Assembly: GCA_961205875.1 (NCBI GenBank)
Contig: OY540812.1
Span: forward strand, 9,424,001-9,488,000
Source of the DNA: Sialis fuliginosa
Lineage: Eukaryota > Arthropoda > Insecta > Megaloptera > Sialidae
Reading direction: 5' to 3'
DNA length: 64,000 bases
Below the pieces are notes generated by a model. That model did not search any database, had not been told where the DNA came from, and saw nothing but the letters and a program-made list of their open reading frames with translations. Shown here piece by piece: positions 1 through 12,434 of this stretch; the first letter of the stretch is position 1, and the number at the start of each line of letters is the position of its first letter. Position numbers and translations under genes: made by a program.

Positions 1-490
1 ACTATTTACCTGTTTCAATTGATATATGTGTATTAGTTATCAGTATTTGATTCATAAAATGTGTAAGTATAACAACATTAAATATAACTTAATAAAAACA
101 AAACAAAAATTTTGATACATATATATTATATAGCAGGAGTAACCGACTTATTAATCTAAATAAGAAACAAAATAAAACCACCAACCCTGGCAAAATTACA
201 ACAAAATTTTTTATTTCTTTTAGAAACCTTCTATATTTATCATTATATATTCAATCATAACCACTGAATGACTAATATGTGCATTGATTACTTAAAAACA
301 AATAATTATTTTGCTACGTAAGAAATAAACTATAGTTACATTAGAGTTCAGATTTGTGTAGCTTTTCAATTTATTAGGTTGTTATATAGTTAACTGATAT
401 TTAATTTTAATCATGATATAAATGTAAGAATTGAAAATTATTAAAAATCTTTCAGGCTATTAATATGTTTATATTTATGATTAATATTAG
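1..490. other. AT-rich sequence upstream of the first exon, probably intron
   Basis: No coding sequence or structured element is seen here. It ends in an AG at 489-490 directly before the first recognised coding base at 491, so it reads best as the 3' end of an intron whose upstream exons lie outside the window. Confidence 0.5.
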
Positions 491-2549
491 ATGGAAGGTG
501 CAGGTCCAGCTCCGATGTCAGAAACACGTATAGCAGAGTTACCAGAAGTCAAAGTAACCGACCAACAAGTCGCGGCTAAATTGCAGTGTCCTGTTTGCTG
601 GGAGCCGTTCTCTGCAGGTGAACTAGTACGTTCATTACCTACTTGTCAGCATGTCTATCATGCAGGCTGTATTAGACCTTGGTTGAGGTTACATGCCACT
701 TGTCCAGTATGCCGTCAGAGCCTTGCTAATGAAGAAGATGATCATGAACACCGTAAGTTATTTTTATTTTATTTATAATGTTTTTGTGTTGTGCAAATAG
801 TTTGAATCATATTTAATATTGAGATAATTTAATTGTTTATATTAATAGAAGAATGATCTAATTTTAGAAATCTTAATGTTATTTTGTTGGTTGAACTGAT
901 AAGAATTATAATGTTTTAATTTTTAAACAATCTTATGTCTGGTATCATAAAGGACCTAACAAATTTGTTAGCTAGCAAGCACTTTCAACTGAGATATCAA
1001 ACTTATATGACAATTCTTTTGGAGTTTGTTGATGACTTTGACAAGTTTCGCGCACGCGTTGTAGGTAAATACAAATGGTATTAAAACAGTGGTGATGTTA
1101 TGAAAATTATTTTGTACGGTCAAAGATGCCAACTGTGTTACAATTAGTTGAAGTGTCACTGCTCTAAATTCCATAACTAATCCATAGATACTAGTACAGA
1201 ACTAATACCCTATTTGAATGTAATTGCTAGCTAGCAAATTTTGTTGGGTCCTTTATAATACCGGACATTATTGTATGTTAATTAAGTTTATAACATAAAC
1301 TTTGTTAACCACAAATATATTATTATGAAAATACAAAATGATAGATTTTAAACACTTGAATTTATTTGTTTCTGATTAATTGGGTAGCCACATACCTGTA
1401 AAACCTTGAAAACCTGATCAAGTCATTGAATTTTTTATAGATCATGGAAATCTTGTAATATTAATAATAGGAAAAATAGGAAAAAATATAATCGTCTAAT
1501 CACATCGTTTTTATTTGTTTTGCCTTTTTTTCAAGTATAGGATCTTAAAAATATGTCTGTAAAACATTATATAGAATAACAAATCAAAGCAGCTACACTC
1601 CAGTGTAATCTGTCATATTGAAATCAACACAGGGTACAAAGATCTATACAACAAGATATCTTTGAGATCATTGTATAAACCACATCTAAATGACACAAAA
1701 AACTTTAAACATATTTTTCTCTAAAATATTCTTCAAACTGGTTATCATAATATCTTATGAATCAACCATCTAATCTTCTTGAAATTTTGTATTAACCATT
1801 AAATTACCCACTAAAAATTAATTAATTATTTAACTATTTTAGGTAATATAAATTCTAAAACAATGATAAAAATTTTTTCGGCTGATCTATTTGTTTTAAA
1901 AAATAATGCATTGTTTAAAAATCAAGGGAGGAATAAAGTTTAAAATATTAAATAATAATTTCTTGAATCTAAATACAGTTACCGGTAAACAATAAAAAGG
2001 TTCAGTTCAGGTTCAGGTTCGCTGGCTTTAAAAAATATAATGGTTTGGTACTTCTATTACTTATTTCTACTTTAGTTCTTCTATTTTTTTATTACAAATA
2101 TTGAAAACAAATCAATAAATTGTGTCCCCATAGATTACTGATCTTTATTTTAATATGCTTTCTAATTAATTTTTTTATTGTTACTACGAAATAATAATGT
2201 TTCTAATTCTGATATACCTATATAAGTACATAAATACACTTTAAAATTTAAATTGTGTGTGTTGATTACAATGCTATCTATAAAACATTTTTTTATTTAT
2301 CACTCAAGATAAAAATATTGATACTGAAATATTGATTATTTTCTTGTCAGTTTTTATTTTTTTATTTTTAAACAACAATGATAAATATGAATGGTTTTAG
2401 AAATAGTGTATCTACTTTTTGTATTTTTTGGTTCAGAAGGAAGACAATCCCCATCTGCTGCAGCAACAAATAACCATGGCCAAGGAACGTCGACGGACCC
2501 TTCAGACACATCCTTATATGATACGGATTTCGATAGAGTTTATGATTAA
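491..2549 (+). CDS. RING-H2 E3 ubiquitin ligase, RNF126/RNF115-like (3' end only)
   Basis: Two exons are joined here: 491-752 (donor GTAAGT at 753) and 2437-2549 (acceptor TTCAG, stop TAA at 2547-2549). Together they give 124 codons. The first exon carries a RING-H2 finger: CPVC, then CQHVYH, C, and CPVC, with Cys and His in zinc-ligand order. Just before it, the stretch around GAGPAPMSETRIAELPEVKVT aligns by memory with the linker before the RING of RNF126/RNF115 (GPPPADKEKI). The ATG at 491 directly follows an acceptor-like AG and corresponds to an internal residue in that family, so it is probably not the real start; upstream exons are missing. The tail is Ser/Thr/Asp-rich and ends DRVYD. 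RNF126-type ligases attach ubiquitin to mislocalised or endocytic cargo. The 1.7-kb intron holds a Harbinger-like MITE. The RING call is firm; the subfamily is inferred. Confidence 0.75.
936..1267. mobile_element. PIF/Harbinger-like MITE (332 bp)
   Basis: The terminal inverted repeats of about 21 bp start TGTCTGGTATCATAAAGGAC and their right-hand complement is TGTCCGGTATTATAAAGGAC. It is flanked by a 3-bp TTA duplication (933-935 and 1268-1270), the usual PIF/Harbinger target. A second, more diverged copy lies at 39766-40012. It has no coding capacity and lies in the intron of the RING gene. Confidence 0.75.
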
Positions 2550-3208
2550 ACAATAATGCTCGTTTTTCTATTTATCTAAATTGATGTTTTGAAAATGATT
2601 CACATGTATGATCAATTGATACCTCATTAAAGCCTTTAATTAATAAGGCTTTTTATTGAAAGGCACATCTATTGTATTATAATTTGTAAAAATTAATTTT
2701 TTTTTTGCTTGCCTTTGTTATACATGAAAACATCATTCCATATGTTCAATATGGTACTTTAGAAAACAAAAGGCGTAGCATAAGATTTTTTGCCATTAAA
2801 AATGTAAATCTTGTATTTATTATCAGTTTATGATATTAGTGTAAAATAAATAATATTGTTTTAATTTGTTGTTATAATATTTTCTTTACCTTTATTAAAT
2901 TGTATTTAAATTAAAGATGAATTATTCAAGTACAACATATTTAAATTAGAATTTTATCCAAAATATTTTTTTTACAGAATTTTAATATTATTTTAATGAA
3001 TTCAAAAATCATAAATAGTTATTTTTTGTTTTAGAAAATATTTTTTGACTGTTTTGTGTTGATAAAAATGTTCAAACGATTTGTTTCTGAAAAAAATGAT
3101 AAATAATTAAGAGTAATTATAAAAAACATCTTATTTATTATATATCACGTATTACATATATATTACGACCTTACAGACTAGGAGTACGTATAAAAACGAG
3201 CTAGTATT
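2550..3208. other. Convergent intergenic region / 3' UTRs
   Basis: AT-rich spacer between the RING gene (+) and the lectin gene (-), which end tail to tail. AATAAA-type signals are present on both strands, for example near 2845 on + and complement of 3134-3139 on - (70-75 nt after the lectin stop). Nothing else is seen. Confidence 0.5.
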
Positions 3209-6200
3209 TTAAGGATTTATGGTAGATACAGGGCTATCTTCTGAATGTTCATAAGCGGCAGCATCGTTAAGCATTTCTACAACGGAACCAGGTTGTTGAT
3301 TAGATTCATAAGGACCATCTGTTTTTGCTACTTTTTCTGTTGTAGTAGTACTTGTGAAAGTAGGTCGTCTGGAATCATAATAATTGTAATAATATTTATT
3401 CAACTGGATTTTTTTTCTAAACAATGCAGAAAATCCATGAATACAAAAAATACAATCACATCAAAAAAAAAAGTGGAAAACAAAAGATTAGTGACTTAAA
3501 AATTCATGAAGATCTTAAGGCCTCTATACACCACCCAATTCAACATCCAATCTGCAGGGTCCCTATAACAATATCCGATTTACCCCCACTCTACCTCCCT
3601 ACTAATCGGCCCTGCAGATTGAGTGGTGTATAGAGGCCTTTAGCATTCTATATCAAGTTTTTTAAATTTTGATTTATATTATTTGGTAGATGTTTGTCTA
3701 TTAACTCGTAACCAGAGGCGTATTTACCATGGGGCCATAACCTAGGGCGGCAGACCGATAGGAGCGGTAGATTTTTTAAGTTTAATATAGTATATTGAAA
3801 AAAAAACGAGTAACGCGACTAAAAAAAAAAAAAAGGTCATCAGTTTTATATTTTCCATTATTTGTAAAAAAAATTCTCACTTTTCAGTTCATGTAGGAAT
3901 TTTGACTGTTAAAAATATATTATATTTTCCCTTGGTAGGGGGCGGCAATTATTTTTTACCCAGGGCGGCATTTTTTTTGGCCCAGGGCGGCACTTAACGT
4001 AAATACGTCACTGCTCGTAACATCCAGTTAATAAATGCTTTTTATAATAACTATAACTATGTTGTGTAATTTACAAATTAATATTCCAATGTGTACATAA
4101 TACATCATGAAATGTTAAAAAAATTACAGCAAAAATTTTCAGAAATATGTATATCATAAAAATTTATTTTTTAGATATATTATTTTGAAAATCTTACTTA
4201 AAGCAACATGAAGATTTAAGATCTATGTAGAGTCGCATGCAGAAGTGGTCTTCCAGTTTTCATTCAAACTCGCTTATTACAAACTTAGTAGGCTCCTCCC
4301 ATTTGATTATTATAATATTTAAATCATTTCTCCATGTACCAAACAAAGACAGATATTTTGAATCTCATTTGCTAGACAAAGAAATACTCTTCGTTTATAG
4401 TACTCGTATATTTGTGCGATTAAATTATTATGTAATCTATTGAAAATTTTATATGTAAAATTTGTGGTAATTAATATTTTATATTCCGAATTTTAGTAAT
4501 TAAATGTTAAACTTGATATAAAATGAATTAATTAAATGGACGTATATTTCTGTTTTTATTTAAAATGATATAACTTGATAAAATTATTTCTATTTTTTAA
4601 TCTGTTGTAAGCGATTCTGGCCTTTACAGTGGCAGACGACTTCTGAAGGTGATAGTACATAATATTGGACAAATATATTTATGAACAGCGAAAGGCAACT
4701 TTTGGCCCACAGGCCAGAAAAAATAAATAAAACCTCACGGCCTGTGCTTGTTTTAAAAGGTTGCTCAATTGCCCATCCTTGTTTAAGAATATTCAATGGT
4801 GGATTAATGATACACAAAATATTAGCAGTTGCCAAAACAGACAAACATGAAATTAAATAGTAGGTAAAAAAATATTTTCTGAAAATTATCCATATCATCA
4901 TTGGATCATATTATGATTTTCTCAGTGGCGCGTTATCCTATTGGCAAAAAGTGCATTTATCTGGAGCCTTTACTTGGTATATAAATAAAAAACGGCCAAG
5001 TGCGTGTTGAGTCATTGTTGTAGTCATTTTCACTATAATTTATAAAAGAGTTATTCCAAAACGTTTCATAAACAATTATTTTTATAATCGTTATAATTTT
5101 CATTGAAAGTACTAATTAAAAACTACATTCTGAAATTTTCTCAGATTTTTTTCTGATAACCACATTGAAAAGCAAATATATCGTAACTGAAGGGTTAAAA
5201 TCAAAAGGTCCTAAAACATTTTTTGTTGCATTTTAAGAGACATATCTAAAAACATCCCACTCAATGGGATAAGTGAATTTTTTTTTAATATGTACTTTTC
5301 AGTATATTGGAAGGGGGTCCAAATTTTTTTTTTCAAATCTCATCATTTCTGTTTTTTTCTACGTTCGTATATAAAATTTATATAGACAGACGGACGGACA
5401 GACAGAGTGAAACTATAAGGGTTCCTAGTTTTCTACGGAACCCTAAAAATTGTATGTAAAGATTTTTTTCAGCCAATTATACAAACTAAAATTGCTTGAA
5501 GAGCTCAGAAAGGCATTAAGTATAATATCAAAGTAAAAAAATATTTTTCGACAAAAAAACTTTAAACGGGGCCCAGAATATTTATTCTACCTAGGGCCTC
5601 CGATTATTATAACGGGCCACTGCTACTTTTGCATATGTATTTCATAAATATAACATGCTTTAATTATAATACGTATAATTATAATTTTGACAGAAAGACA
5701 AACAGGTAAGAAATAATATTATTTTTTAATATGCATGATTAAATAATTTTGTAAAAAAAAATGTTTTGTGTATCAAGATGTGATTCAATATAATTCACAT
5801 TTATTTAACCATTGGTAAAAATAAAAGATGCGCACCTTACCCGTGAGTTGCAGGGGTAACAGGATCAGTGCCGTAGTTATAGTAATAACAACGCATCTGT
5901 TCGCAGATGAAATGTTTCTGTACTGAACAGTCTTCAGCGGCCCACGCAAAATCAGCAGGCCCACTGAGAGCGACGCAGTCCCCGCGTTTCTCCTGTCTTA
6001 GGTAATCAAATGTGGTGTTAAAAGGTGCTCCGGAACTTAACCAAATCATCATCTCGCTGCCTAGCCTATTCCCGGACGTCCAAAAGTCTAGGCCAGCGAA
6101 ACCCATGTCGGCTAGATACTGAGACAGAACGTCCGCCTCTTCGCGACTTTCGAGCGCGACGAGTTGCAGCCCGATGGACCTACAGAATCCATATGCCAAG

Positions 6201-9200
6201 TGGTAGTTTAGTAAAGGTGCGTACGGGCTACGGCTGCTTACAAAATACTGGGCACCATCAGGGCCTAATTGAACTGTTGTGATTCGGGCCGTTCCTGTTG
6301 ATAAATATAAAATATAAATACATAATTACTATTAATAATATATTAGAGAATGAAGGGTTCCTGTTTGTTAAAATTTTAATTATGATTTGGAAACAACTCG
6401 CAGTTATAGGGCCGTAACTAGAGGCTTGGAGGCCCCGGGGCAAGAGGTGACCGAAGGGCTCCCAGATATGCAAAAAATAAAAATTGAAGACCTTTTTTTT
6501 TGGATCATAGCTTACAAATTTTACATTTGTTACTAATTTTTATTTGAATGACTTTTTTTTGCTTGCCAGCTAGAATTTTACACTTCTTAGTAATTTTAAT
6601 GAATAATAAGTGTAAAATTTCATAAAAAAGTTCATAAGCCGAATAAAAAGTCATTAAAATCAAAATAAGTAATAAGTAAATCACGTTTTCAAGTTAGCAT
6701 CAAATACATTTTAAAAAATCTTCAATTTATTTATTTTTTCTGCGGGGGCCCCGGGGCATTGCCCCGGCTGCCCCGGTGGTAGTTACGGCCCTGCACAGTT
6801 ATCAATAATTAATTTCGAAGAGAAAGACAAATTTCAGTTTTAGTGCTCTTCCATAATCGCAGCTGCAGCGTATTTAATAGCGTTCTATTAAGAAACAAAA
6901 AAGGAAAAAAAATGTCCGAAAAGTTGTCTTTGGGTCGGGGCCATAGACATTTGTCTAATTTATCTACTGTTAACGCGCCAATAATGAGCGTCTTCGAGCT
7001 ATACGTAAATACGGCTTGGGAGCAGGATTGTAAGGCCAAGTGAGGGTTTATGGAAATCCTGCATACACCCAGTGGCGTAGTAAGTATAATTGGCGCCCGG
7101 GGCACGATATCTTTTTGGCGCCCTCAAAAATAATTTTTAAAAAATAATAATATTTTTTTTCATAATTAATTTGAATTAAAATTGACGTGACTAAAAAAAA
7201 AAAAAAAAGGTAATTGAGTATTTAATTTCTCAAATCTTATTTATTAAATACATTCTACATTTTCACGACTAAAAAAAAAAAAAAAAGGTGTTCAGTTGCA
7301 TATTCTAAAATTAAGTTTATGCGGTTCAAAACGTTTCAGAGCCTTTTGGCGCCCCTTTATAAGTAGCGCCCGGGGCATGATAACCCCCCTTGCCCCCCCC
7401 TCGCTACGCCACTGCATACACCACCCAATTTGACATCCAATTTTCAGAGACAATCTGCAGGATCCCTACAGATTGGGTCATGAATAGGCAAATCGGGGCG
7501 ATTATATATTAGGGGTGTACCGGAACTGGAATTTTCGATTCCAGCCCAACCGGAAATCCGGTATACCCCTATTATATATATACATACCTCTTAAACTTTA
7601 GTAAATTATAAAATTAAAATTTAAAACATGGAAATATAACCAATTGCATTCTTTCCAAAATTATATATATAAAATTAATTTTAAATGATGAAACATTATT
7701 GATGAAAAACGAAATGATTTTAATTCACTGCCAATGTCGAGTATCTTCAGAAAAAGTGAACGTAATTTGTACCGTATATATATGAAGTCAATAACACTTC
7801 CGAAGAGTTCAATACAAAAACAATTCTAAAAATAGTTCTGTTGGTGGAAAATTATACAAAAAAAGATATAAGCAAATATAACAGTGAATTCTATTGCTAA
7901 TTAACGGGTTCTGACCAAATTTAGTAGAAATCAAATAACGGGAAATATTACATCATGACAGTGTTGAAGCGACAAGTTTTTATTTACTCCCTCCTTCTTA
8001 TATTGTATTTTATCTATTTGCAATTATTTATATTTGGATATATAACGGTTGCAATTATATTCCGCTGTTTTTTAAGTAGACAGGTTTGATATATTTTTAT
8101 TTCTTCGCGCATAACCATTTTTAGTTCTTTGACTTGGTGGTTTTTTCGTCGGATGCTTTTTTATACAAAATATTTGCAAAATTACGTAATTTCCAAAGCA
8201 CTGCTTTTATTGGCACAACCAATAAGTAGTCTTGAGTTTACACTGAGATGAACATTTTACAAAAATAAATCAAATTATTTTATATGTATTTACAAAAGTT
8301 ATCGTGAATGAAAGAAAATTCTACGGACAAAGTCGTATATCCACTTAAAAAAAAATGACCATTTTTATTATTATTGTTTTTACATTATACTGAGCGGGGG
8401 TGTTACTTTCTATAAATTTTTAATGATTAAAAAAAAGCATATTGAGCGGGTAACGCCCCTTGTAGACTTTTGGTAATAAATATAAATGTTAAAAATGTAC
8501 CGCTCTCAAATTTTGATGTTCTACGTCCGGGTTTAGGTATTGCAAAGTCTTGTGAAGGTAATATTTTGAGTTTATAATATGACATGTAAGATATATAACT
8601 AATACTTCTATTTCCTTCAGAACACGGAAATAACTTTTTATACACCTGTTCGCTATAGGCAGCGCAGGCTATGGGGGGAAGCGAACCAGGGTGACTGCCC
8701 GGGGCGCCAGGTCAATTGAGGCGGCGCACAATGGGACATAAGTGACTTTTTTGGTTCAAATCATTGTACAGACTGTAATTTTAAAAAATGTTTGAGTCAA
8801 TAGGATCGCGTCAAGCTGAGATATTAACTATTCAACTTATTTATTTATCAATTTTCATAAGTTAATGATGTAAGCTATATTTAACAGGCTGACTGCTATA
8901 AAGAAATCACACAAAAAGGCTCAGATGCCAAATAGAAAATTTGGCCGGCTACAGGCGGTTGTATACGACCGCCATGGCAGTCAACCTGTTAAAAAAAAGT
9001 TGGAGTTTGTAGGAACGCGCCAAGCTGAGATATTAACTATTCAACTTATTTGTTAATTTATCAATTTTAATTGACATATTTGGTAATTTTTGAACATTTT
9101 TTTATGAGGAGAGAGGGCGGAAAAATAAATCTCGCCCAGAGCGCCAGACTTGCTAAGCCCGGCTCTGGTTATAGGCTTCGATTTTGGATTACTAACTATA

Positions 9201-11143
9201 ATTTTGCATCTGCATAGCAATGGCTCAACAATTTTAAATGTTCACGTACAACTTATAACAATAAAAACATTATTTGAATAAATTCAATGTCAAAACCTCT
9301 CTACTGATATTGAAAGATGCTACAACATAATTAACATGCGTAAAATGTGCGTACGTCACTGTACATTATACCTCGCGTATATCATGTCTGTGCATACGAA
9401 ATCAATTTATAGTAAGATGTTATCTTTAAACGATAGTATTGTACTATCATTTATAGAAACACCAATTATATCTCATTTATATCAATCAAAAATATTTAAG
9501 ATGTGCTATATGTAATACAATTTTAGACATATATTTGGTATTGATATTTTTTATTTCCGTGCGCTTTAAAAATAAACGATATAATATTTTTAAAAATTTA
9601 TTTGTGTTTTAGATACGATACATGAACGCAAAATTATCAATGTTTTCAAGTTAATATTAAATATTATTCTTTTGCCTCACTAATTTTGCTAAATATCATC
9701 TCCTTTGTGATACGGGATACGTGTTTATTACATATATACATAGACATTTTAATTAACAGTCTATCAAAAAAAGTTTTAAATATATATTTTTTAATTTGTT
9801 ACATTGGAGATACGTCTCATTTTTAGGTTTAATTTTATAATATTCGAAAATGATGTTATGAAGATGCAACGATTGAAACATTGGTATGGATCTTGGCTTC
9901 TGGGTGTCGTGTTATCGTCCAAACCGACGCGGCTTACACCCAGAAGCCAAGATCCATATCAAGACCACCGCGGAAGCCTCAAGACTTGTATGAAACATTG
10001 GTGTTTACTTATGAAAGCTATTAAACTCATTATTAGATCAAATTAATATATTGTACGTATATTCTTAAACATGCAGGCCGTCGTGTCTTGAGCTACCTAC
10101 ATATAGTGAAAAATAAACTATCCAAAATACGCACTTCTAAAAATACAAAATATATACCTATACTATATAATTTTTTTGTGATTTCATTTATATTATTTGC
10201 ATATGTATTTAAAAAACACAGACTCAATAAATAAAATATTTAACTATTCAGTTTCGACAGTCATAATGATGAGCGATGCTCATTTTTTATCCTCTTTAAT
10301 AGGGAAAAGTACCTTTGTTCTGACTAAACAATTTTAAATGTTGGATAATTAATATCAGTGAAGACAATTAAATATGTTATACTATCAAACATAATATTTA
10401 AATAATATAACAAATAATTAATTTCTTGTTTCTCTTGTGTTGAATCCCCGGACCGAAATACATATGATTTTTATAGGTGTACTTGTCTGTTAAGCAGACA
10501 CCATACGAATGCATTTTATAGTTTTATGTTTGGTCCCGTCTAATTTAAAAACAGTCCTCGTTTTTATCTAAAATAATTTTTAGCTTTGAGCGTATGGGGG
10601 CCCCGCAGCAGTGTGGGGTGAGCATTGATTGATTGAGATTGAGGGAAAAAAGTCATCAAAATTAAAATTAGAAATAAATAAGTGTAAAATTCAAGTTGGC
10701 AATGAAAAAAAGGTCTTCAATGTTTATATTTTGTATATACTTGGGGGCCTCGATCACTTGTTGCCCGGGGCCCCCCGAGCCTCTAGTTACGGCCCTGTTA
10801 TTTATTTTAATTATGTTTGTATTTATACTTATTGTCTTTTTTTAACCAAATTATTCTATAGCCCCCTGATGATTATTATAATTAATATTAGTTAAATACG
10901 TACATTAAAACTTGTATATAGATATTAAATATGTTGTACTTAGATATTAGACTGTATTAATAAAATTATAGAACAATTAATTGAGTAATAAATAAATATA
11001 TTTAATTGATCTTCGTCTCCCACATAAGATAATAAAAAATAATTGTACTCACCATCAGCAAAATACACCATCGACAACATCAACAAGCAAACAACAATAG
11101 GGGTTTTTGTACAAACCCCGGCTGGGGCAAAGTCTCCACTCAT
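3209..11143 (-). CDS. Secreted C-type lectin-domain protein
   Basis: Three exons on the minus strand: 11143-11053 (ATG; donor GTGAGT), 6294-5841, and 3368-3209 (stop). Phases agree and give 234 residues. Residues 1-30 look like a signal peptide, with a hydrophobic core around TPIVVCLLMLSMVYF. The middle exon encodes a C-type lectin fold (about residues 45-165) with SPYAPLLNYHLAYGFC, ALES, FWTSGNRLG, GDCVAL, AEDC and HFICE, placing the disulphide cysteines at C68 and C161 and the inner pair in the expected places. The classical Ca2+/sugar motifs EPN or QPD and WND are absent, so carbohydrate binding by the usual mechanism is doubtful. There is an N-glycosylation site (NTT). The last exon is a Thr/Ser-rich tail. 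Related insect proteins with an SPY-xP-LNYxLAY motif are single-domain secreted lectins. Introns of 4.8 and 2.5 kb are packed with MITEs. Confidence 0.85.
3517..3640. repeat. Short snap-back MITE (124 bp)
   Basis: The outer arms are AAGGCCTCTATACACCAC and its inverse GTGGTGTATAGAGGCCTT, with inner complementary CAATCTGCAGG / CTGCAGATTG. A diverged relative is at about 7415-7475, where another transposon has inserted. It lies in intron 2 of the lectin gene. Confidence 0.65.
3713..4013. mobile_element. hAT-like nonautonomous element, CAGWGRCGTATTTAC ends
   Basis: Left end CAGAGGCGTATTTAC and right-end complement CAGTGACGTATTTAC, flanked by a perfect 8-bp target duplication CTCGTAAC (3705-3712 and 4014-4021). 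The 8-bp duplication points to hAT. The inside contains a CGCGACT-polyA-GGTCATC block and repeated CCAGGGCGGC, also found at 18385-18605. Confidence 0.8.
4923..5622. mobile_element. Composite repeat with CAGTGGCSCGTTAT ends
   Basis: Left end CAGTGGCGCGTTAT and right-end complement CAGTGGCCCGTTAT. No clean target duplication is seen. The inside (about 4985-5450) starts CGGCCAAGTGCG, includes a GACAGACGGACGGACAGACAG run (5385-5405), and ends ACGGAACCCTAAAAA, a signature common in insect retrotransposon tails. About 300 bp of it recurs at 14945-15410. Confidence 0.5.
6417..6793. mobile_element. hAT-like MITE, AGGGCCGTAACTA ends
   Basis: Ends AGGGCCGTAACTA / TAGTTACGGCCCT with flanks CGCAGTTA and CACAGTTA, an 8-bp duplication with one mismatch. 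Subterminal sequence is GC-rich (GGCCCCGGGG). A right-end fragment of the same family is at 10741-10797. It lies in intron 1 of the lectin gene. Confidence 0.7.
7070..7414. mobile_element. hAT-like MITE, CAGTGGCGTAG ends (345 bp)
   Basis: Left end CAGTGGCGTAGTAAG, right-end complement CAGTGGCGTAGCGAG, and a perfect 8-bp target duplication CATACACC (7062-7069, 7415-7422). It contains two (T/C)GACT-polyA-GGT blocks. It has inserted into a copy of the snap-back repeat seen at 3517-3640. Confidence 0.8.
7510..7571. repeat. 62-bp palindromic MITE
   Basis: Imperfect palindrome starting TAGGGGTGTACCGG and ending CCGGTATACCCCTA, with inner GGAATTTTCGATTCC. No coding content. Confidence 0.5.
9883..9960. 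repeat. Inverted repeat, CCAGAAGCCAAGATCC family
   Basis: Arms GGTATGGATCTTGGCTTCTG (from 9883) and its inverse at 9936-9960, with a short spacer containing CCGACGCGGCTTACACC. The flank 9960-9985 matches in inverted sense the flank of the larger member at 12193-12434, so both derive from one family. Confidence 0.6.
10741..10797. mobile_element. Right-end fragment of the AGGGCCGTAACTA MITE family
   Basis: It ends CTAGTTACGGCCCTG after a CCCGGGGCCCC block, as in the 6417-6793 element. No matching left end is found; the sequence leftwards to about 10585 (GGGGGCCCCGC) may be a rearranged part. Confidence 0.5.
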
Positions 11144-11177
11144 GGTTATGTGTTACTTAGTACCCCAACAAACATGC

Positions 11178-11214
11178 ACTGACCCCGCGGACACGGCTGA
11201 CCGGTAAATATAAA
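11178..11214 (-). promoter_or_regulatory. Core promoter of the C-type lectin gene (TATA + TCAGT initiator)
   Basis: Read on the minus strand, TATATTTA (11212-11205) lies 32 nt ahead of the A of TCAGT (11182-11178), the arthropod initiator. This predicts a transcription start near 11180 and a 37-nt leader before the ATG at 11143. The surrounding 11150-11330 is clearly more GC-rich than its neighbours. Confidence 0.6.
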
Positions 11215-12221
11215 GCAATCCCCGTTCGCCTCGGGAGCTAGGGATCCGCGCGCTGTGCGTCCCCCCTTTCCCCGCCACCCTCTCATGTAACTCACGGCGA
11301 CAGTGAAGACGAGGCGCTCTGCCCCCTACGTCTCTGTATACTGCAACACAAACATTGACCCCCGGTCTTTGTTTAGCCATAAGTGTATATAGATGGCCAC
11401 AAAGTTATTTACTGGTATATTTTCGTGTTGGTAACCGTACTTCTAAATTATAATAAGTACTAATATACAGATTTTAATTTATGAATTTATGGAATACATA
11501 AATTCAAAAACTTATCAGAAAAATTAATTCTCTTTTCTAGATATACATAGGTATAGTAAAATTAAGATCTTGTTAGATTCGCCAAAATTATAAAATTAAT
11601 GAGATACGCATAGAAAATAATCATGCGTACGGTATACTGTTATATCTTTATTTCTAGTTTAATGCTATAATTTTCTTCTTTATCCCTAGGCACTATTGTA
11701 CCTAACGAGCAATACAGCCCAACCCACAACAATCATTGTGTACTGTGATAAATTGAAGAAAAATATATCCCTATTATTAAAAATTACAATTATAATATAA
11801 ATAAGAATTATACCTAGGTATATACAACTTACACGCATACCCAGGACTAGATAGAGGGGGGGGGGGGGCATATGGACTGGGCCTCTGGGTTTCAGGAAGC
11901 CTTAAAATTGTTTATATTTTACATAATTATTTATAATTTATATTATCTTACACAATATTTAAGGATAATACGGAATTTGTTAGAAATTTTCTTAAGCTCG
12001 CGAAACGGAGGAGTATGGAGCCCCCGAAATGTTGTTTGATCCGGGCCCCATCGAAGCCGTATTTCTATATACAGAATCTAGAATAAAAAAATATATTTAA
12101 ATTGATAACTTTAGCTTAAACGATCTATTATATTTAATATATTACATGATTCTCTTATCGAGTATCCCTGCCCAATAATTATATAAGCATACAAATCTTG
12201 AGGCTTCCGCAGTGATCTTGG

Positions 12222-12434
12222 TATGGATCTTGGCTTCTGGGAATAAGCCGCGTTGATTTGGTCGTGTTATTGGCCAACGTTTTGTCACACATTACAGTGG
12301 ATATCTTCATGGATTTTCTAAAAGAAGAAGAAAAACCCTGAAGATGTCCATTTGTCCACTGCAATGTGTGACGAAACATTGGCCGATAACAGGACCAAAT
12401 CGACGCGGCTGTTAGCCAGAAGCCAAGATCCATT
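12222..12434. repeat. Fold-back repeat, possibly Penelope-like
   Basis: Arms of about 80-90 nt run from ATGGATCTTGGCTTCTGG through GTGTGACGAAAC and back. The plus strand reads CTGAAGATGTCC (12339-12350), later GTGTGACGAAACATTGGCC. CTGAAGA followed by GACGAAAC resembles the degenerate hammerhead region at the ends of Penelope-like elements. No reverse-transcriptase coding remains. Confidence 0.5.

Noticed and set aside
491-493. ATG at 491 as the true start of the RING protein
   Set aside because: It follows an AG acceptor and corresponds to an internal position of RNF126-type proteins.
4590-4901. 103-codon minus-strand frame with a hydrophobic start
   Set aside because: It lies in the lectin intron, has no recognisable domain or splice context, and borders a repeat; probably transposon debris.
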